A DNA stretch of 64,000 nucleotides, taken from positions 1-64,000 of IMG/VR virus record IMGVR_UViG_3300025872_004375; one strand, given 5' to 3'. Positions 26,804 to 36,227 of the stretch are shown here, piece by piece. The notes beneath the pieces were generated by a model. It ran no database searches. It saw only the letters and a program-made list of their open reading frames with translations, and was not told the DNA's origin. This DNA comes from a virus. A program made the translations under genes and the position numbers. Within the stretch, counting starts at the first letter, position 1; every line of letters begins with the position of its first letter.

Positions 26804-29800
26804 TAGATTCTCCTCGCTCCCGCATCCAGATAGAATCTTCTAGCTGCAGCTGGGTCGGTGTTTCCGTCTATCAGACCTTTCGGACCCTCCGAGCCAGTGT
26901 AAATTCTTGTGTACATTGAGCCGCTCAATAACTCCCCGTTGAAAAGGAATGACCTGTCAGAGATGATTTCTTCACCGTAATATGAAGAAATCGCTCCTTG
27001 CTGTGGACTCGATCTCTTTGGCAAGTTGATCTTCTCGCTAGAGACAAAGTCTCCGATGAGGACGATCTCAGCCTCTCCCGTGCCTATTCTCAGTCTTGAA
27101 TCAGGCAGAATCTGATTGTAGTCTTCTTTCAAGTGTGTGTTCTTGAAAACTCTATTTGAGCCATTGTACTGTAGACCACCTCCCCGATTCTCCCCACTAG
27201 TTGGGCCGTCGAGAAGACCATCACCGGGCAAATCATCTGTATCGACGTCGGGTGGTCCGAAAGTACCAGCGTCAAGACCCAATATCAACTCGTCTTCAGG
27301 TTCAAGAACTATAGGGTTATAAATTTGCCTTTCGCTATTTGTTCCGACTTGAAACGCTGATATGAACCTCCATCCGTAGTATCCCATGTAGAGGTTACCG
27401 TGGGCGACGCTCCACTCGTCTGCAGCACTCACAGACGTATACCTTCCGAACCATCGAACGGCACTAGTATCGCCCACAGGGATGCCAGCGTTTATTGATT
27501 GCGGATCTGAGATGCTCTCGTGTAGAAATGAACCCTTGTTGATCTGCTCTACACCAGTTTTTGCAGAATAGAAATCATGCGGAAAGAAAGAAAGACCAAA
27601 CTGTTGGACAGTTCCTCTTTGCGCTGACCACGTCATGTCGGAGAGAGTTCCCTCAGACGGCTTAGATGGGCCCGCGAGGTTGACCAGGGCACGACAATAA
27701 GAGGGAACCATAGAGAGTTGAGCATCAACGCTGCCTGTAGGAAATCCCGGATCGATCCACCCAGGAGTTGGTCCTGTGAGAGTCGTGAAATTGTCGGGTT
27801 GTATCGAAGAATATGGGTTCTTCAGTGAAGTTACGGCCATCAACGGGGGTCGTGTCCCACCGAGCCATCTATTGCACAAGAGAGTTACACCGGGGGCGAC
27901 AGCAGTTGTGGCAGCAGTCGGTTGTGAATGATTGCCGAGAGAAACGTAGCTGTAAAGACGTATCGGCGGCGTCGAAAAGTCACCCTCTCTGTAAGCAAAA
28001 TCTCTCTTCGAGCTCGCAGTTATCGGAATCAAACTTGGAGCGACTTGACACTCTGGCACCATGCTTGGCAGCATGGTAAGATTCAGAAATCTTGAATCCG
28101 TATAGATTTGCGAGTCGGCGGCAGATGGAGCAGCTGGGTTCAAGAACCTTGTGACGCCCCAGTTCTTCGAATACTGTGGTGTGTGAAGAATCGCATTATC
28201 AGTAGAGATTCTGGTGAGAGACTGGCTGAAAAAGTCTATCGATGAATCTGGTTGTGTGAGGCCTGTGTATAGCCCACCCGAATTGTAAGGAGAGACACTC
28301 GGTAGCAATTGCCACTTTGAAGTAGCATCAGTGAAAAATCCATCGGTCCAGGCGCCTCCGAAGGAAGCAGAGTTATAGTAGCAAATAGAAGCGCTAGCTA
28401 TCAGGTATCTTTTTGAAGTGCTCCAGTCAGCAGCAGTGTCCCTCTCTCTTGATACCCTTCTCTGTCGATACACAAAGAAGACATAATTGTCGAGATCCTT
28501 CTTGTTGGTGATTTGCCGATTCCAAACACTCACTGAGGCGGGCTCGATACCGGGATTCAGCCCAAAGCGTCTTTCAGCGGTGACTGGTATTCTAAGCTCT
28601 ATTCTCTTCAGAATGAAGGGCCTATCAATGAAGTTCTTGAGCTTTATCGTTTCGTGATCGAAACCGTGGTACCGAGGAGCATTGGGGGCTCCAAACATGC
28701 TGGTTGGCCACCCTATTCTCTCATAGCCTGCCTGCCTTAAATGCTCGACATGATTCACAAAGTAGCCAAACTGCGGAGACCAAGCAAATTGCGCCATTAT
28801 CTTATTAGACGACTGTTCTATGTCACCGTCTTGAAACAATCCACCTGTGTAGCCGTTACCTTCTAATCGTATGAAATTTGAAGCAGAAGCGCTGATTTTC
28901 GTGTAGTTGTTGTCGGAGGTCAGTGATGTCTCTGCAGCGTATCTCTTCTCTATCCACTTTTTCAGCACTGGACTGTAATACAAGAAACCAGTGCCGATGA
29001 AGTCAGAAGAACCATCGAGTAAGAGAACTGTTGACAATTCCGGTGCTCCGAGGGACCATCCGGAGTAGTCAAACCTCGCGGCAATCGTATTCGTGTCCTC
29101 GTTCGGAAGCGGCACTCTTATCAATGCACTGCCTGATGCGATAACATACTCATCGTCGATCACGGGACTTGTCAAGTCTGCTGCATCGCTGAATGCTGGT
29201 GTTCGCTCATGATCAACGAGAAGGTTTCCATCAGAGAAACCCACGTTCACTTCTGGAGCCAAGAAATTTTCCTGGTACACTTCAGATGTTGAAATCGTAG
29301 AAGAATCAACGAAAGCTGCAAGCTTTGAAACTGGGCTCGAGTCGTAAAAGCCAGAGTTTGCAGCATTTTTTGATTTTTTTCTATCAACAAGTCCAAGAAG
29401 CCTCTTGGGAGCAGAAGTGTAAGACGTTCTTCTCTCTGTATAGACTCCGTCAATCACACCTTTGTATATTGCCTTGATCTCAGGACCGCTTAGGACTCTA
29501 TTCCACACAGCTAATTGAGCTATTGCGTCGCCGTTACTTAGACTTCCACTGAAGAACGTATTCACTATTGGTTGTCTAAGAGTCTTGTTCAACAACTCAG
29601 TCGTTGGGTACCTGGGAGTGTTGTCTCCCTGGAGACCCAACAATCCGTCCTCGTAGAAGAAGGGAGAATGTCCAGCAGGAAAAGGTCCCCACGCCGGTGT
29701 CGTATAGACCAGCTCACCGTCTAGCCACATCTCACAAAGGCCCTCCTGTCCAGTCTCAGAAGTGTTGAAAAGAGGAGAGACCTCTGCTCCTAGTACACTG

Positions 29801-30501
29801 CTCATGTTCACTTTGCGTGGTCGTTCAGCAGCTCTCTGAACATACACAATGTGGTGCCACCCTGAAAGACTGGCGGGATAGTACACTTGAGAACCAGTGG
29901 GAGGTTGTCCCACTGGGAAATACCTACCTCGATAGGATAGTTGAGCGCCAGATCCACTGATGACTGCGCCAGAAAGGCCTGCTGTTTTAGTCGTTGATGC
30001 GATGACAAAAACTTGCCCTGGTAGGGCAGACCCGGTCATTGTGTCAAGAATAAAAGTAGCCTTCGAAGGTCCCGCATCCCACCTTGCTAAATTAAACTGC
30101 AGACCAGCAGACCCAGAAGTCTGGATCACGTATGAAGAGCTTGTCGATGATATCGATGGTGAGACTGTGCTACCACTGACCCAAACTGAAAATGTGAGCT
30201 CTTTTGTCGTGAAACTAAGATAGTCTGAGACTACTGGTATTACTTGCTTCACATTTGAGCTAGAACCTGCAGCAAGACATCTTGTCGTTGATGCAAACTT
30301 GCCCGTAAACGGAGAAGTTAAATTTACCGCTCCCGCGATTGGAAGCGGAAAGTTTAGACCAGTGACAGTTTCAGCTGGATCTTTGATAGACTGTTGGAAG
30401 GCAAGGCTAGAGCTCAAATCATAGATTCTGCCGCCCTCAGTCAGGGAGAAGAGCACTCTAAAGTCTTCGAGGGGACCAATGTTTCCGCCGAGTTTTGCCA
30501 T
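26803..30501 (-). CDS. Giant virion protein with LamG-like domain
   Basis: The 1232-aa protein is the longest in the window; the ATG at 30501 has AGGA 7 nt upstream. A LamG jelly roll occupies about residues 70-350: LTFSVWVSGSTV, LSGWHHIVYVQRA, CEMWLDGELVYTTP and AIAQLAVWNRVLSGPEIKAI. A long region rich in aromatics and Pro follows, with YSGWSLGAPELSTVLLLDG. A second half has no recognised fold, ending NTDPAAARRFYLDAGARRI. It is one of three LamG-bearing proteins in this block. It is likely an outer baseplate or fibre-associated adhesin. Confidence 0.8.
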   Translation of the reverse strand: MAKLGGNIGPLEDFRVLFSLTEGGRIYDLSSSLAFQQSIKDPAETVTGLNFPLPIAGAVNLTSPFTGKFASTTRCLAAGSSSNVKQVIPVVSDYLSFTTKELTFSVWVSGSTVSPSISSTSSSYVIQTSGSAGLQFNLARWDAGPSKATFILDTMTGSALPGQVFVIASTTKTAGLSGAVISGSGAQLSYRGRYFPVGQPPTGSQVYYPASLSGWHHIVYVQRAAERPRKVNMSSVLGAEVSPLFNTSETGQEGLCEMWLDGELVYTTPAWGPFPAGHSPFFYEDGLLGLQGDNTPRYPTTELLNKTLRQPIVNTFFSGSLSNGDAIAQLAVWNRVLSGPEIKAIYKGVIDGVYTERRTSYTSAPKRLLGLVDRKKSKNAANSGFYDSSPVSKLAAFVDSSTISTSEVYQENFLAPEVNVGFSDGNLLVDHERTPAFSDAADLTSPVIDDEYVIASGSALIRVPLPNEDTNTIAARFDYSGWSLGAPELSTVLLLDGSSDFIGTGFLYYSPVLKKWIEKRYAAETSLTSDNNYTKISASASNFIRLEGNGYTGGLFQDGDIEQSSNKIMAQFAWSPQFGYFVNHVEHLRQAGYERIGWPTSMFGAPNAPRYHGFDHETIKLKNFIDRPFILKRIELRIPVTAERRFGLNPGIEPASVSVWNRQITNKKDLDNYVFFVYRQRRVSRERDTAADWSTSKRYLIASASICYYNSASFGGAWTDGFFTDATSKWQLLPSVSPYNSGGLYTGLTQPDSSIDFFSQSLTRISTDNAILHTPQYSKNWGVTRFLNPAAPSAADSQIYTDSRFLNLTMLPSMVPECQVAPSLIPITASSKRDFAYREGDFSTPPIRLYSYVSLGNHSQPTAATTAVAPGVTLLCNRWLGGTRPPLMAVTSLKNPYSSIQPDNFTTLTGPTPGWIDPGFPTGSVDAQLSMVPSYCRALVNLAGPSKPSEGTLSDMTWSAQRGTVQQFGLSFFPHDFYSAKTGVEQINKGSFLHESISDPQSINAGIPVGDTSAVRWFGRYTSVSAADEWSVAHGNLYMGYYGWRFISAFQVGTNSERQIYNPIVLEPEDELILGLDAGTFGPPDVDTDDLPGDGLLDGPTSGENRGGGLQYNGSNRVFKNTHLKEDYNQILPDSRLRIGTGEAEIVLIGDFVSSEKINLPKRSSPQQGAISSYYGEEIISDRSFLFNGELLSGSMYTRIYTGSEGPKGLIDGNTDPAAARRFYLDAGARRI

Positions 30502-30502
30502 C

Positions 30503-31369
30503 TCACATCCTGTCGCTATACACTATTGAATCGGTTCCGTTCAAAACGTTAAGAAACGTCCACCCTGCAGAAGCAGATTTCTTGTCTCTTTTCTTGTAGT
30601 ACGATCCCGCTAGCCCTGAGGCTATCACTCTACTCATCTCTGGGTCCTCGGTTATTGAGCTCATGTTCATCGTTGCAATAGCGCTCAGCTCTGATGCATC
30701 TCCCGTATCGTAGCTGTCGATAAATGGGAAAATTGCTGTGCTTTCTTGATCCTGGTATGTAGTGAACTCATTGATGTGGTCTTCGCTTCCAATCTCAAAA
30801 TACTTCGGTGACATGGACAAGGTTGAGGAGTAGTCTCTGTCAATTTCTTGGGTGATAGAGTAGAATTTTCTATCAACGCCCTCAGAAGTATCTCCAAGCG
30901 AAGCTTTCATTCCACGCTTCGCGTATTGTGGGAGGAAGCGAAATCCTACGAGCTCTGCTCTAGTCTCAAAGACTCCCACTGTTCCATCTTCTACTGCAGG
31001 ATCAGCATACCCAAGCGCTGTCAATATTGTGGGATATAAAGCCAGTCCCTCATCTGTTATGTACGTGACTGGATCGAAGTCACCGATATCAGTGAAGACG
31101 ATCTCACTCGGCAGCCCTTGCCCAAGAGTTCTCCTCTCTGCGAAGCTGCTTGGAGCAGAAGTGATGGAGCCAGCAACGTCCATGTCAATGAGGTTCTCAT
31201 CAAAGAAGTTGTCATCAACAACTCTGCCCAAGTAGACCATCAGATCGCTAGAATTTGGTCGAATCCTGAGAATCGAAGTGTTAAACTGCTGCTCTTTTGT
31301 GAGAACGTTTACACCTTCTCTTCTTTGCTCGAGGCTTCCGCTTTGTTGGTCAGTAATCGTTGACGCCAT
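30503..31369 (-). CDS. Virion protein of unknown family
   Basis: The protein has 288 aa from the ATG at 31369, overlapping the previous stop as TGATG. It is acidic, with YLGRVVDDNFFDENLIDMDV early, a GFRFLPQYAKRGMKASLGD segment in the middle, and a C-terminus with MSRVIASGLAGSYYKKRDKK. No domain is recognised. It sits between two LamG-bearing giants and may link them in the baseplate. Confidence 0.65.
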   Translation of the reverse strand: MASTITDQQSGSLEQRREGVNVLTKEQQFNTSILRIRPNSSDLMVYLGRVVDDNFFDENLIDMDVAGSITSAPSSFAERRTLGQGLPSEIVFTDIGDFDPVTYITDEGLALYPTILTALGYADPAVEDGTVGVFETRAELVGFRFLPQYAKRGMKASLGDTSEGVDRKFYSITQEIDRDYSSTLSMSPKYFEIGSEDHINEFTTYQDQESTAIFPFIDSYDTGDASELSAIATMNMSSITEDPEMSRVIASGLAGSYYKKRDKKSASAGWTFLNVLNGTDSIVYSDRM

Positions 31370-34300
31370 CAGATTTTCTTAAGCTCCGCAGTGATGAGTG
31401 AAAGTCCAATCGTACCTCTAAGATTTCTGCGATCATTTTCACCGAGATAGATGTCTGCCCAGTTGTATCGTATCTTGTTCCTCTCAAGCATGTGGCTCTC
31501 AACTACGAGGTTCACGCCTCTGAAGTCAGTGTTGAACGGAAGAAGCTGCTCTACCAATCTTTCGATGTTAGATTCAAACCACTTAGCGAACAGAAACACG
31601 TTCTTGAAAGCGACAGGGTCTGTGAGACGATTGAAGTACACTTCCCTTAAGTGTCTCTCACCTGTATACTCAACAGAAAACATGTCGGCGGGATTACCGT
31701 AAAGATTGTCTAGAACTTCATGACCGCCAAACATGAGTGCCATGTCTTCATTAAGAGCTCTGACGGTGCTGATCTCGATTCCGAAACGATTGTCGTCAAT
31801 CGGGACTTCTGCGGGATCGACCCTGTACACAGGCAGATAAGACCCACCATACTTCTCAGAATTTTCTTCCAGCTCCCATGACCTGACTCTCACCTTCATA
31901 TCAGATGATGACTCGTCAAAATACGTGTCTATTGCGTTGTAGATCATCTCGTAAGGAAAGAAGATCTGCGAACTGGCAGGGAATCCAGAACCTGACAGGC
32001 TCAATCCGTTCTGCGTGAAATCTGTTATCACAATATTGCCTGACCCATTAGACGCCGTCAGGACCTGACTCAGACTCGCATCTATCCTGAGCCTTTCGAA
32101 AGAACCGCTTTCGCTGGTTACAAAGTTGAAGTTCAAGGAGGGATCGACTACTCCGACGTTTTGTGGGTTTCTTACGTGCTCCTGCCACTCGCTTCCGCTC
32201 AAGTGCTTGGACCAGAATCTTATCTGTGATGTTCCACCATTGAAACTAGAGAGCTTAGACTTAGAAGACAAAGACGAATCATTCAGAAAGATTGAAGAAG
32301 CGCCGTCAGTAACTGTTGATGTTCCAATCTCAAAGTATGAGCCGCTTGAATTGTATACTGCACCAACGTTTGAGAACGCATCGTTGGTGTCTGGTATCAC
32401 CACGTTTGCATAGCTCTCAGAAAGAACAAGACTCTCTCCAATGCTCTTTCCGAATCTTAGAAACCACTTGCTGGTTGTTGAAGACTCTCTCTTTCTTGAA
32501 AAGGAAACATAGAAAGGATACCCATCGTACACTGGGAGGTTGTTCATCGAGATTGAGAAACGCTCTGGGTCGGTCGTGTCTGTAGAGTACGCTCCGCTTA
32601 GTGTGAGATTGCCTCCGAGACCGCCAATTGTCCCAGACCTCTCAAGAATGAGATTAAGAAGAAGAGACTCTCCATACGAGCCAGTGTTGAAGAATCTCAC
32701 GAGAGAAGTGTCTCTTGTTTCAAAGTCTGAGGTACCGAACTTAAAGTGACTCTCAAAAGAAAAACTTCCAGAAGTCATCAGTCCGTCTGATGGTCCGCCA
32801 GCGATGAACGGCTCTCCTGGTTCTACTCTGCTGGCGCTCAGATAAGGTGATGTAAGAAGATAAGACCCAGTCTGAGTGAACATTATCGATTTTTTCGTTG
32901 ACTTTCTGCCAGTGATGTAGCCAGATCTGGCTCCGCCGTATTCTTTGAATCTCAGCGTTACGTCTGGATCGATTCCCATTGACCGTATGATGCTCTTTAC
33001 TGAGTTGACGGTGCCCTTGCTCTTGATCAAATTGGGCATGTTTGTGAGTATTCTACGCCAGATAGTAGACTCGAGCTGATACAGAGCATTGGTTCCTATG
33101 CTGGCATCCTGTGTAAGATTATCACCGTGAAAGTACTGCAGGTATGTCGGTGAGCTAAACAACCTCGGAAGCTCTATCCCGTACTCTTTCGCCAAGAACG
33201 GAAGAAAAGTATCTGCTATCCCTCCCTGCTCATCATAATCGACTTTGTCGAGCTTCGACATCTGGTCAAGGTACATCTTGAGTTCATCGAACTGCTTCGC
33301 CCAAACGAGAAGGAGCATCGTAATCATCTGTACTGAACCGAGCTGTGTCGCCCTTGGAAGACTTCCACCATCAGAGAAGTCTCTGCCGATCTCACCGTCA
33401 ACTGATTGCAGACCAAGTTCTGTCTGCTCTTCTTCAAGATAGTGCGAGGGTATGAGCTTGAGAATATAATTCGGGTTGTTACCGTCGTAGATCGTGGCTT
33501 CAGCAAGGAGAGATTGGTTGAACGTTATTAGTGAAGTGTAGTCAGGGAACAAAACAGGATTGTAAATCTCTCTCTCAGAAAAACTTGCTGGTCCACCGGT
33601 GTCAGTATTTGAGTCTCTTAACGAAAGGTCGAAGTTTGTGATTGTCGAGTGTAGCCCGTTCCCAGACGAGTCTACGACGAAAGAATTTCTCGTGTATGAT
33701 CCTGATGGCTCATTGAACTTAAAGTAGAGTTTCAGATCAGATCTAATCTCAGTCGGATTCTTTGAAACGAAATCTATGTCTTGAGAAGTTCTGTTTCCTA
33801 CGAACACTTTAAAATCGTCAAGTGAGGCGCTAAGAGTGTTTTTTGGCAGAAAGCTAAAACCGCTTGTCTGGTGAAGACTTCCAGTTCCTATGTAGAGCGG
33901 AGAGCTATTGCTCGTAGACACTTCAACTTCGCTGATCGAATTTGAAGAGCTTGCAAGCGTGCCAGTCAAATACACTTGTAGCTTGTTAATCCCTGGTCTT
34001 CTGTTGAAGATTGCTGCTACGTCGATCCAAGAACCCTTATTGACTGGAGTGCTAACTGATAGAGAAGTTGAGCCTGACGTATAGGCAAAGAGAATATCTG
34101 CTTGTTGTGGACTCACTGAATGAGAAATAGCCAGCGTGTATCCTGACCCAGCATTTATTCTCTGAGCTATTATTTGATTGTCATTTTGTTCGGGTGGAAC
34201 GAAAAGCTTGAACTGGAAAGATATGCTCGACCCGGCAGGATCGAGCACAGACGCACCTGACTTATTTTTTGAGAGTTCTGGGAACTTGGATCCCGCAGAA

Positions 34301-34710
34301 TCAATTACTTCTATGTAGGAGTCATCCCTAAACGACAGACTATTAAGAGATCTTGGAAAGTTGTTGTAAATGTAAGACTCGAACCCGCTCAAGCCATCGA
34401 AGAAGTCTTCGATCTCTCTGAACGTCCCATCAAATGGGAAATTATTGATGATAGTATCAAAAGCAACGTTTACATTCGCAACCGCAGAACCAAAGAAAGT
34501 GTGCTTTGAAAAGTCTGACCAGTCAATTGGTAACTGCTGAGTTGACTCTAGCGGACTTCCTTGAGCAGAATATCTGAATGAGTCTTGTGAGGGAGACTGC
34601 GTAGACTCTTGGTTCTTTAGAGAAGTCTCGCCTGCGCTAAAACTACCGCGTTGTAAGGCTAGAAGAGTCTCAGTTCGCGTGTAATCTGTCACTCTCGAGT
34701 TTCTTGCCAT
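31369..34710 (-). CDS. Giant virion protein with two LamG-like domains
   Basis: The 1113-aa protein starts at an ATG at 34710 overlapping the previous stop as TAATG. The first LamG-like domain covers about residues 150-330 (ISFQFKLFVPPEQNDNQII, SWIDVAAIFNRRPGINKLQV, LDDFKVFVGNRTSQDI). The second covers about 640-870 (SFSFESHFKFGTSDFE, SQIRFWSKHLSGSEW). Between them is a helical stretch (LLLVWAKQFDELKMYLDQMS) and the conserved-looking MPNLIKSKGTVNSVKSIIRS. The C-terminal region, with FLFAKWFESNIERLVEQLLP, probably anchors it to the tail. An exposed baseplate or receptor-contacting role is likely. Confidence 0.8.
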   Translation of the reverse strand: MARNSRVTDYTRTETLLALQRGSFSAGETSLKNQESTQSPSQDSFRYSAQGSPLESTQQLPIDWSDFSKHTFFGSAVANVNVAFDTIINNFPFDGTFREIEDFFDGLSGFESYIYNNFPRSLNSLSFRDDSYIEVIDSAGSKFPELSKNKSGASVLDPAGSSISFQFKLFVPPEQNDNQIIAQRINAGSGYTLAISHSVSPQQADILFAYTSGSTSLSVSTPVNKGSWIDVAAIFNRRPGINKLQVYLTGTLASSSNSISEVEVSTSNSSPLYIGTGSLHQTSGFSFLPKNTLSASLDDFKVFVGNRTSQDIDFVSKNPTEIRSDLKLYFKFNEPSGSYTRNSFVVDSSGNGLHSTITNFDLSLRDSNTDTGGPASFSEREIYNPVLFPDYTSLITFNQSLLAEATIYDGNNPNYILKLIPSHYLEEEQTELGLQSVDGEIGRDFSDGGSLPRATQLGSVQMITMLLLVWAKQFDELKMYLDQMSKLDKVDYDEQGGIADTFLPFLAKEYGIELPRLFSSPTYLQYFHGDNLTQDASIGTNALYQLESTIWRRILTNMPNLIKSKGTVNSVKSIIRSMGIDPDVTLRFKEYGGARSGYITGRKSTKKSIMFTQTGSYLLTSPYLSASRVEPGEPFIAGGPSDGLMTSGSFSFESHFKFGTSDFETRDTSLVRFFNTGSYGESLLLNLILERSGTIGGLGGNLTLSGAYSTDTTDPERFSISMNNLPVYDGYPFYVSFSRKRESSTTSKWFLRFGKSIGESLVLSESYANVVIPDTNDAFSNVGAVYNSSGSYFEIGTSTVTDGASSIFLNDSSLSSKSKLSSFNGGTSQIRFWSKHLSGSEWQEHVRNPQNVGVVDPSLNFNFVTSESGSFERLRIDASLSQVLTASNGSGNIVITDFTQNGLSLSGSGFPASSQIFFPYEMIYNAIDTYFDESSSDMKVRVRSWELEENSEKYGGSYLPVYRVDPAEVPIDDNRFGIEISTVRALNEDMALMFGGHEVLDNLYGNPADMFSVEYTGERHLREVYFNRLTDPVAFKNVFLFAKWFESNIERLVEQLLPFNTDFRGVNLVVESHMLERNKIRYNWADIYLGENDRRNLRGTIGLSLITAELKKI

Positions 34711-36218
34711 TACTCACTCACTACCAGTCTGAAACTGTTGCTTGACACTTCTAAGACTTCCCCAGCAGCAGTAATCTTGAACTCAAAGGACAACGGCACT
34801 CCAGTCGGAAGAGAGTCAGTTTGAAGTGTAGCGTATGGGGAAAGAGAATCAATTGACATTTTAGAACCAGAATCGTCAAAATCAAACAAGAGTCTACCCG
34901 TCCCAACGTCTCTCAATCGATATCTGCACTCTGCAAGACTGAGAGGCTCCGGCTCAAAGGCAAACTTCGAAGACCTGTTTTGCTCGTAGTCGTCGTAGAA
35001 AGAAACTCTAATCTTCAGCGGTGTTCCCTTGTTGATCGTGGGCTGAGTTGACAGCATCGAGTATCGAAGCTTTCTGTAACCCCCAGACTTTGTTGATGCA
35101 AGCTGATTATAGAAAGTTACGCTCCCAGAGTAATACGACACTGTCTCATCTAGAGAAGTCCAGTTTTCGTTGAATGTTATGGAACCGCTGACTCGCAGTG
35201 CTTCGCTTAGAGTCACGCTACCGCTTATCGTTGATGGGTCGCTTGAGTAGAAAGCAACAGATGCAGAGTAGATTCCAGTGAGCGCTCCACCCTGAGTGAC
35301 TTGTGAACCTGTTGCATACTTGACAAACGACCCAGTAGAAAGCTTTACTAGCAAGCAATTGCTGCCGACGACCCCAGTCAAGGAGGAGCCAGAGACTATG
35401 TTGGCGTACTGTCCCCTGACTATGTTATGCAGACAAAGAGAGCTCGTAAGATTGAAGAAAGACGAGCTGTGATTATCAATGATGCTGTCATCATACGATA
35501 GAGTAAGAGACGGTCTAAGAAGCTGATCTCTCACGTGTCTTGAAGCGAACCTTTTCACGAATCTAGTTGTTGTGTCCTGCTCTTGTGAGTCAATGAATGA
35601 CACTCTGAAACCGTAGTCTGGTACGATGCCTGCGATTGTAGCTGACACCACGCGTGTAACATCTACCAGCAGATCTTCAGTGCCAGCTTCGAACAACTGG
35701 GTCGAGCCGAGGTTGACCACGCCGTTACCGTCCAGAAGATTTCCACTCGCGTAGTAGTCAACTCCAGAATCTCCGAGAGTTCCAGACTTGAACGCACCAG
35801 AAAGGTTCCAAAGTGAATCAGCAGAACTGCTTAGAAAGTTGCATGAATCAACATCTGCAAAAGAGATTACGTCTCTTCCAAATCCTTCGGTGAAGGATTT
35901 TGCAAGCGGGAAGACTTGCACCCTGAAATCGTGCGGGACTGGTTGTCCCGCAGAAATGCTCTTCAGAGAAAGAGAGGCCTTGAAAGTAGAGTCCGATATT
36001 TTGAGAGAAGATGATGATAACTCTTTTGCCCTAGAAAGATCAAATTTCACTAAGATCCTCGAGAGCTCTATTGCACCTGTGACGTAAGTCGACTCATCAT
36101 ACAGCTTGAACAAGTCCAGTGTACCAGCTCGACCCACATTACCGGACACTGCTCTCGTCGAATCGACAATCTTGTCAGTAACGTAGGTATCAGCAGATGA
36201 GCTTGCAATTAGAATCAT
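34710..36218 (-). CDS. Virion protein with DNRLRE-like carbohydrate-binding N-terminus
   Basis: The protein has 502 aa from the ATG at 36218. The N-terminal about 240 residues follow the pattern of DNRLRE/disaggregatase-type modules: ASSSADTYVTDKIVDSTRAV at the start, IELSRILVKFDLS, a middle DLLVDVTRVVSATIAG and RPSLTLSYDD at the end. These modules occur in secreted carbohydrate-binding proteins. Ser-rich beta segments and a C-terminal immunoglobulin-like stretch follow (VPLSFEFKITAAGEVLEVSS). It lies directly downstream of gp6, so it probably decorates the baseplate. The domain call is by eye and moderately sure. Confidence 0.65.
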   Translation of the reverse strand: MILIASSSADTYVTDKIVDSTRAVSGNVGRAGTLDLFKLYDESTYVTGAIELSRILVKFDLSRAKELSSSSLKISDSTFKASLSLKSISAGQPVPHDFRVQVFPLAKSFTEGFGRDVISFADVDSCNFLSSSADSLWNLSGAFKSGTLGDSGVDYYASGNLLDGNGVVNLGSTQLFEAGTEDLLVDVTRVVSATIAGIVPDYGFRVSFIDSQEQDTTTRFVKRFASRHVRDQLLRPSLTLSYDDSIIDNHSSSFFNLTSSLCLHNIVRGQYANIVSGSSLTGVVGSNCLLVKLSTGSFVKYATGSQVTQGGALTGIYSASVAFYSSDPSTISGSVTLSEALRVSGSITFNENWTSLDETVSYYSGSVTFYNQLASTKSGGYRKLRYSMLSTQPTINKGTPLKIRVSFYDDYEQNRSSKFAFEPEPLSLAECRYRLRDVGTGRLLFDFDDSGSKMSIDSLSPYATLQTDSLPTGVPLSFEFKITAAGEVLEVSSNSFRLVVSE

Positions 36219-36227
36219 TTCACACTC

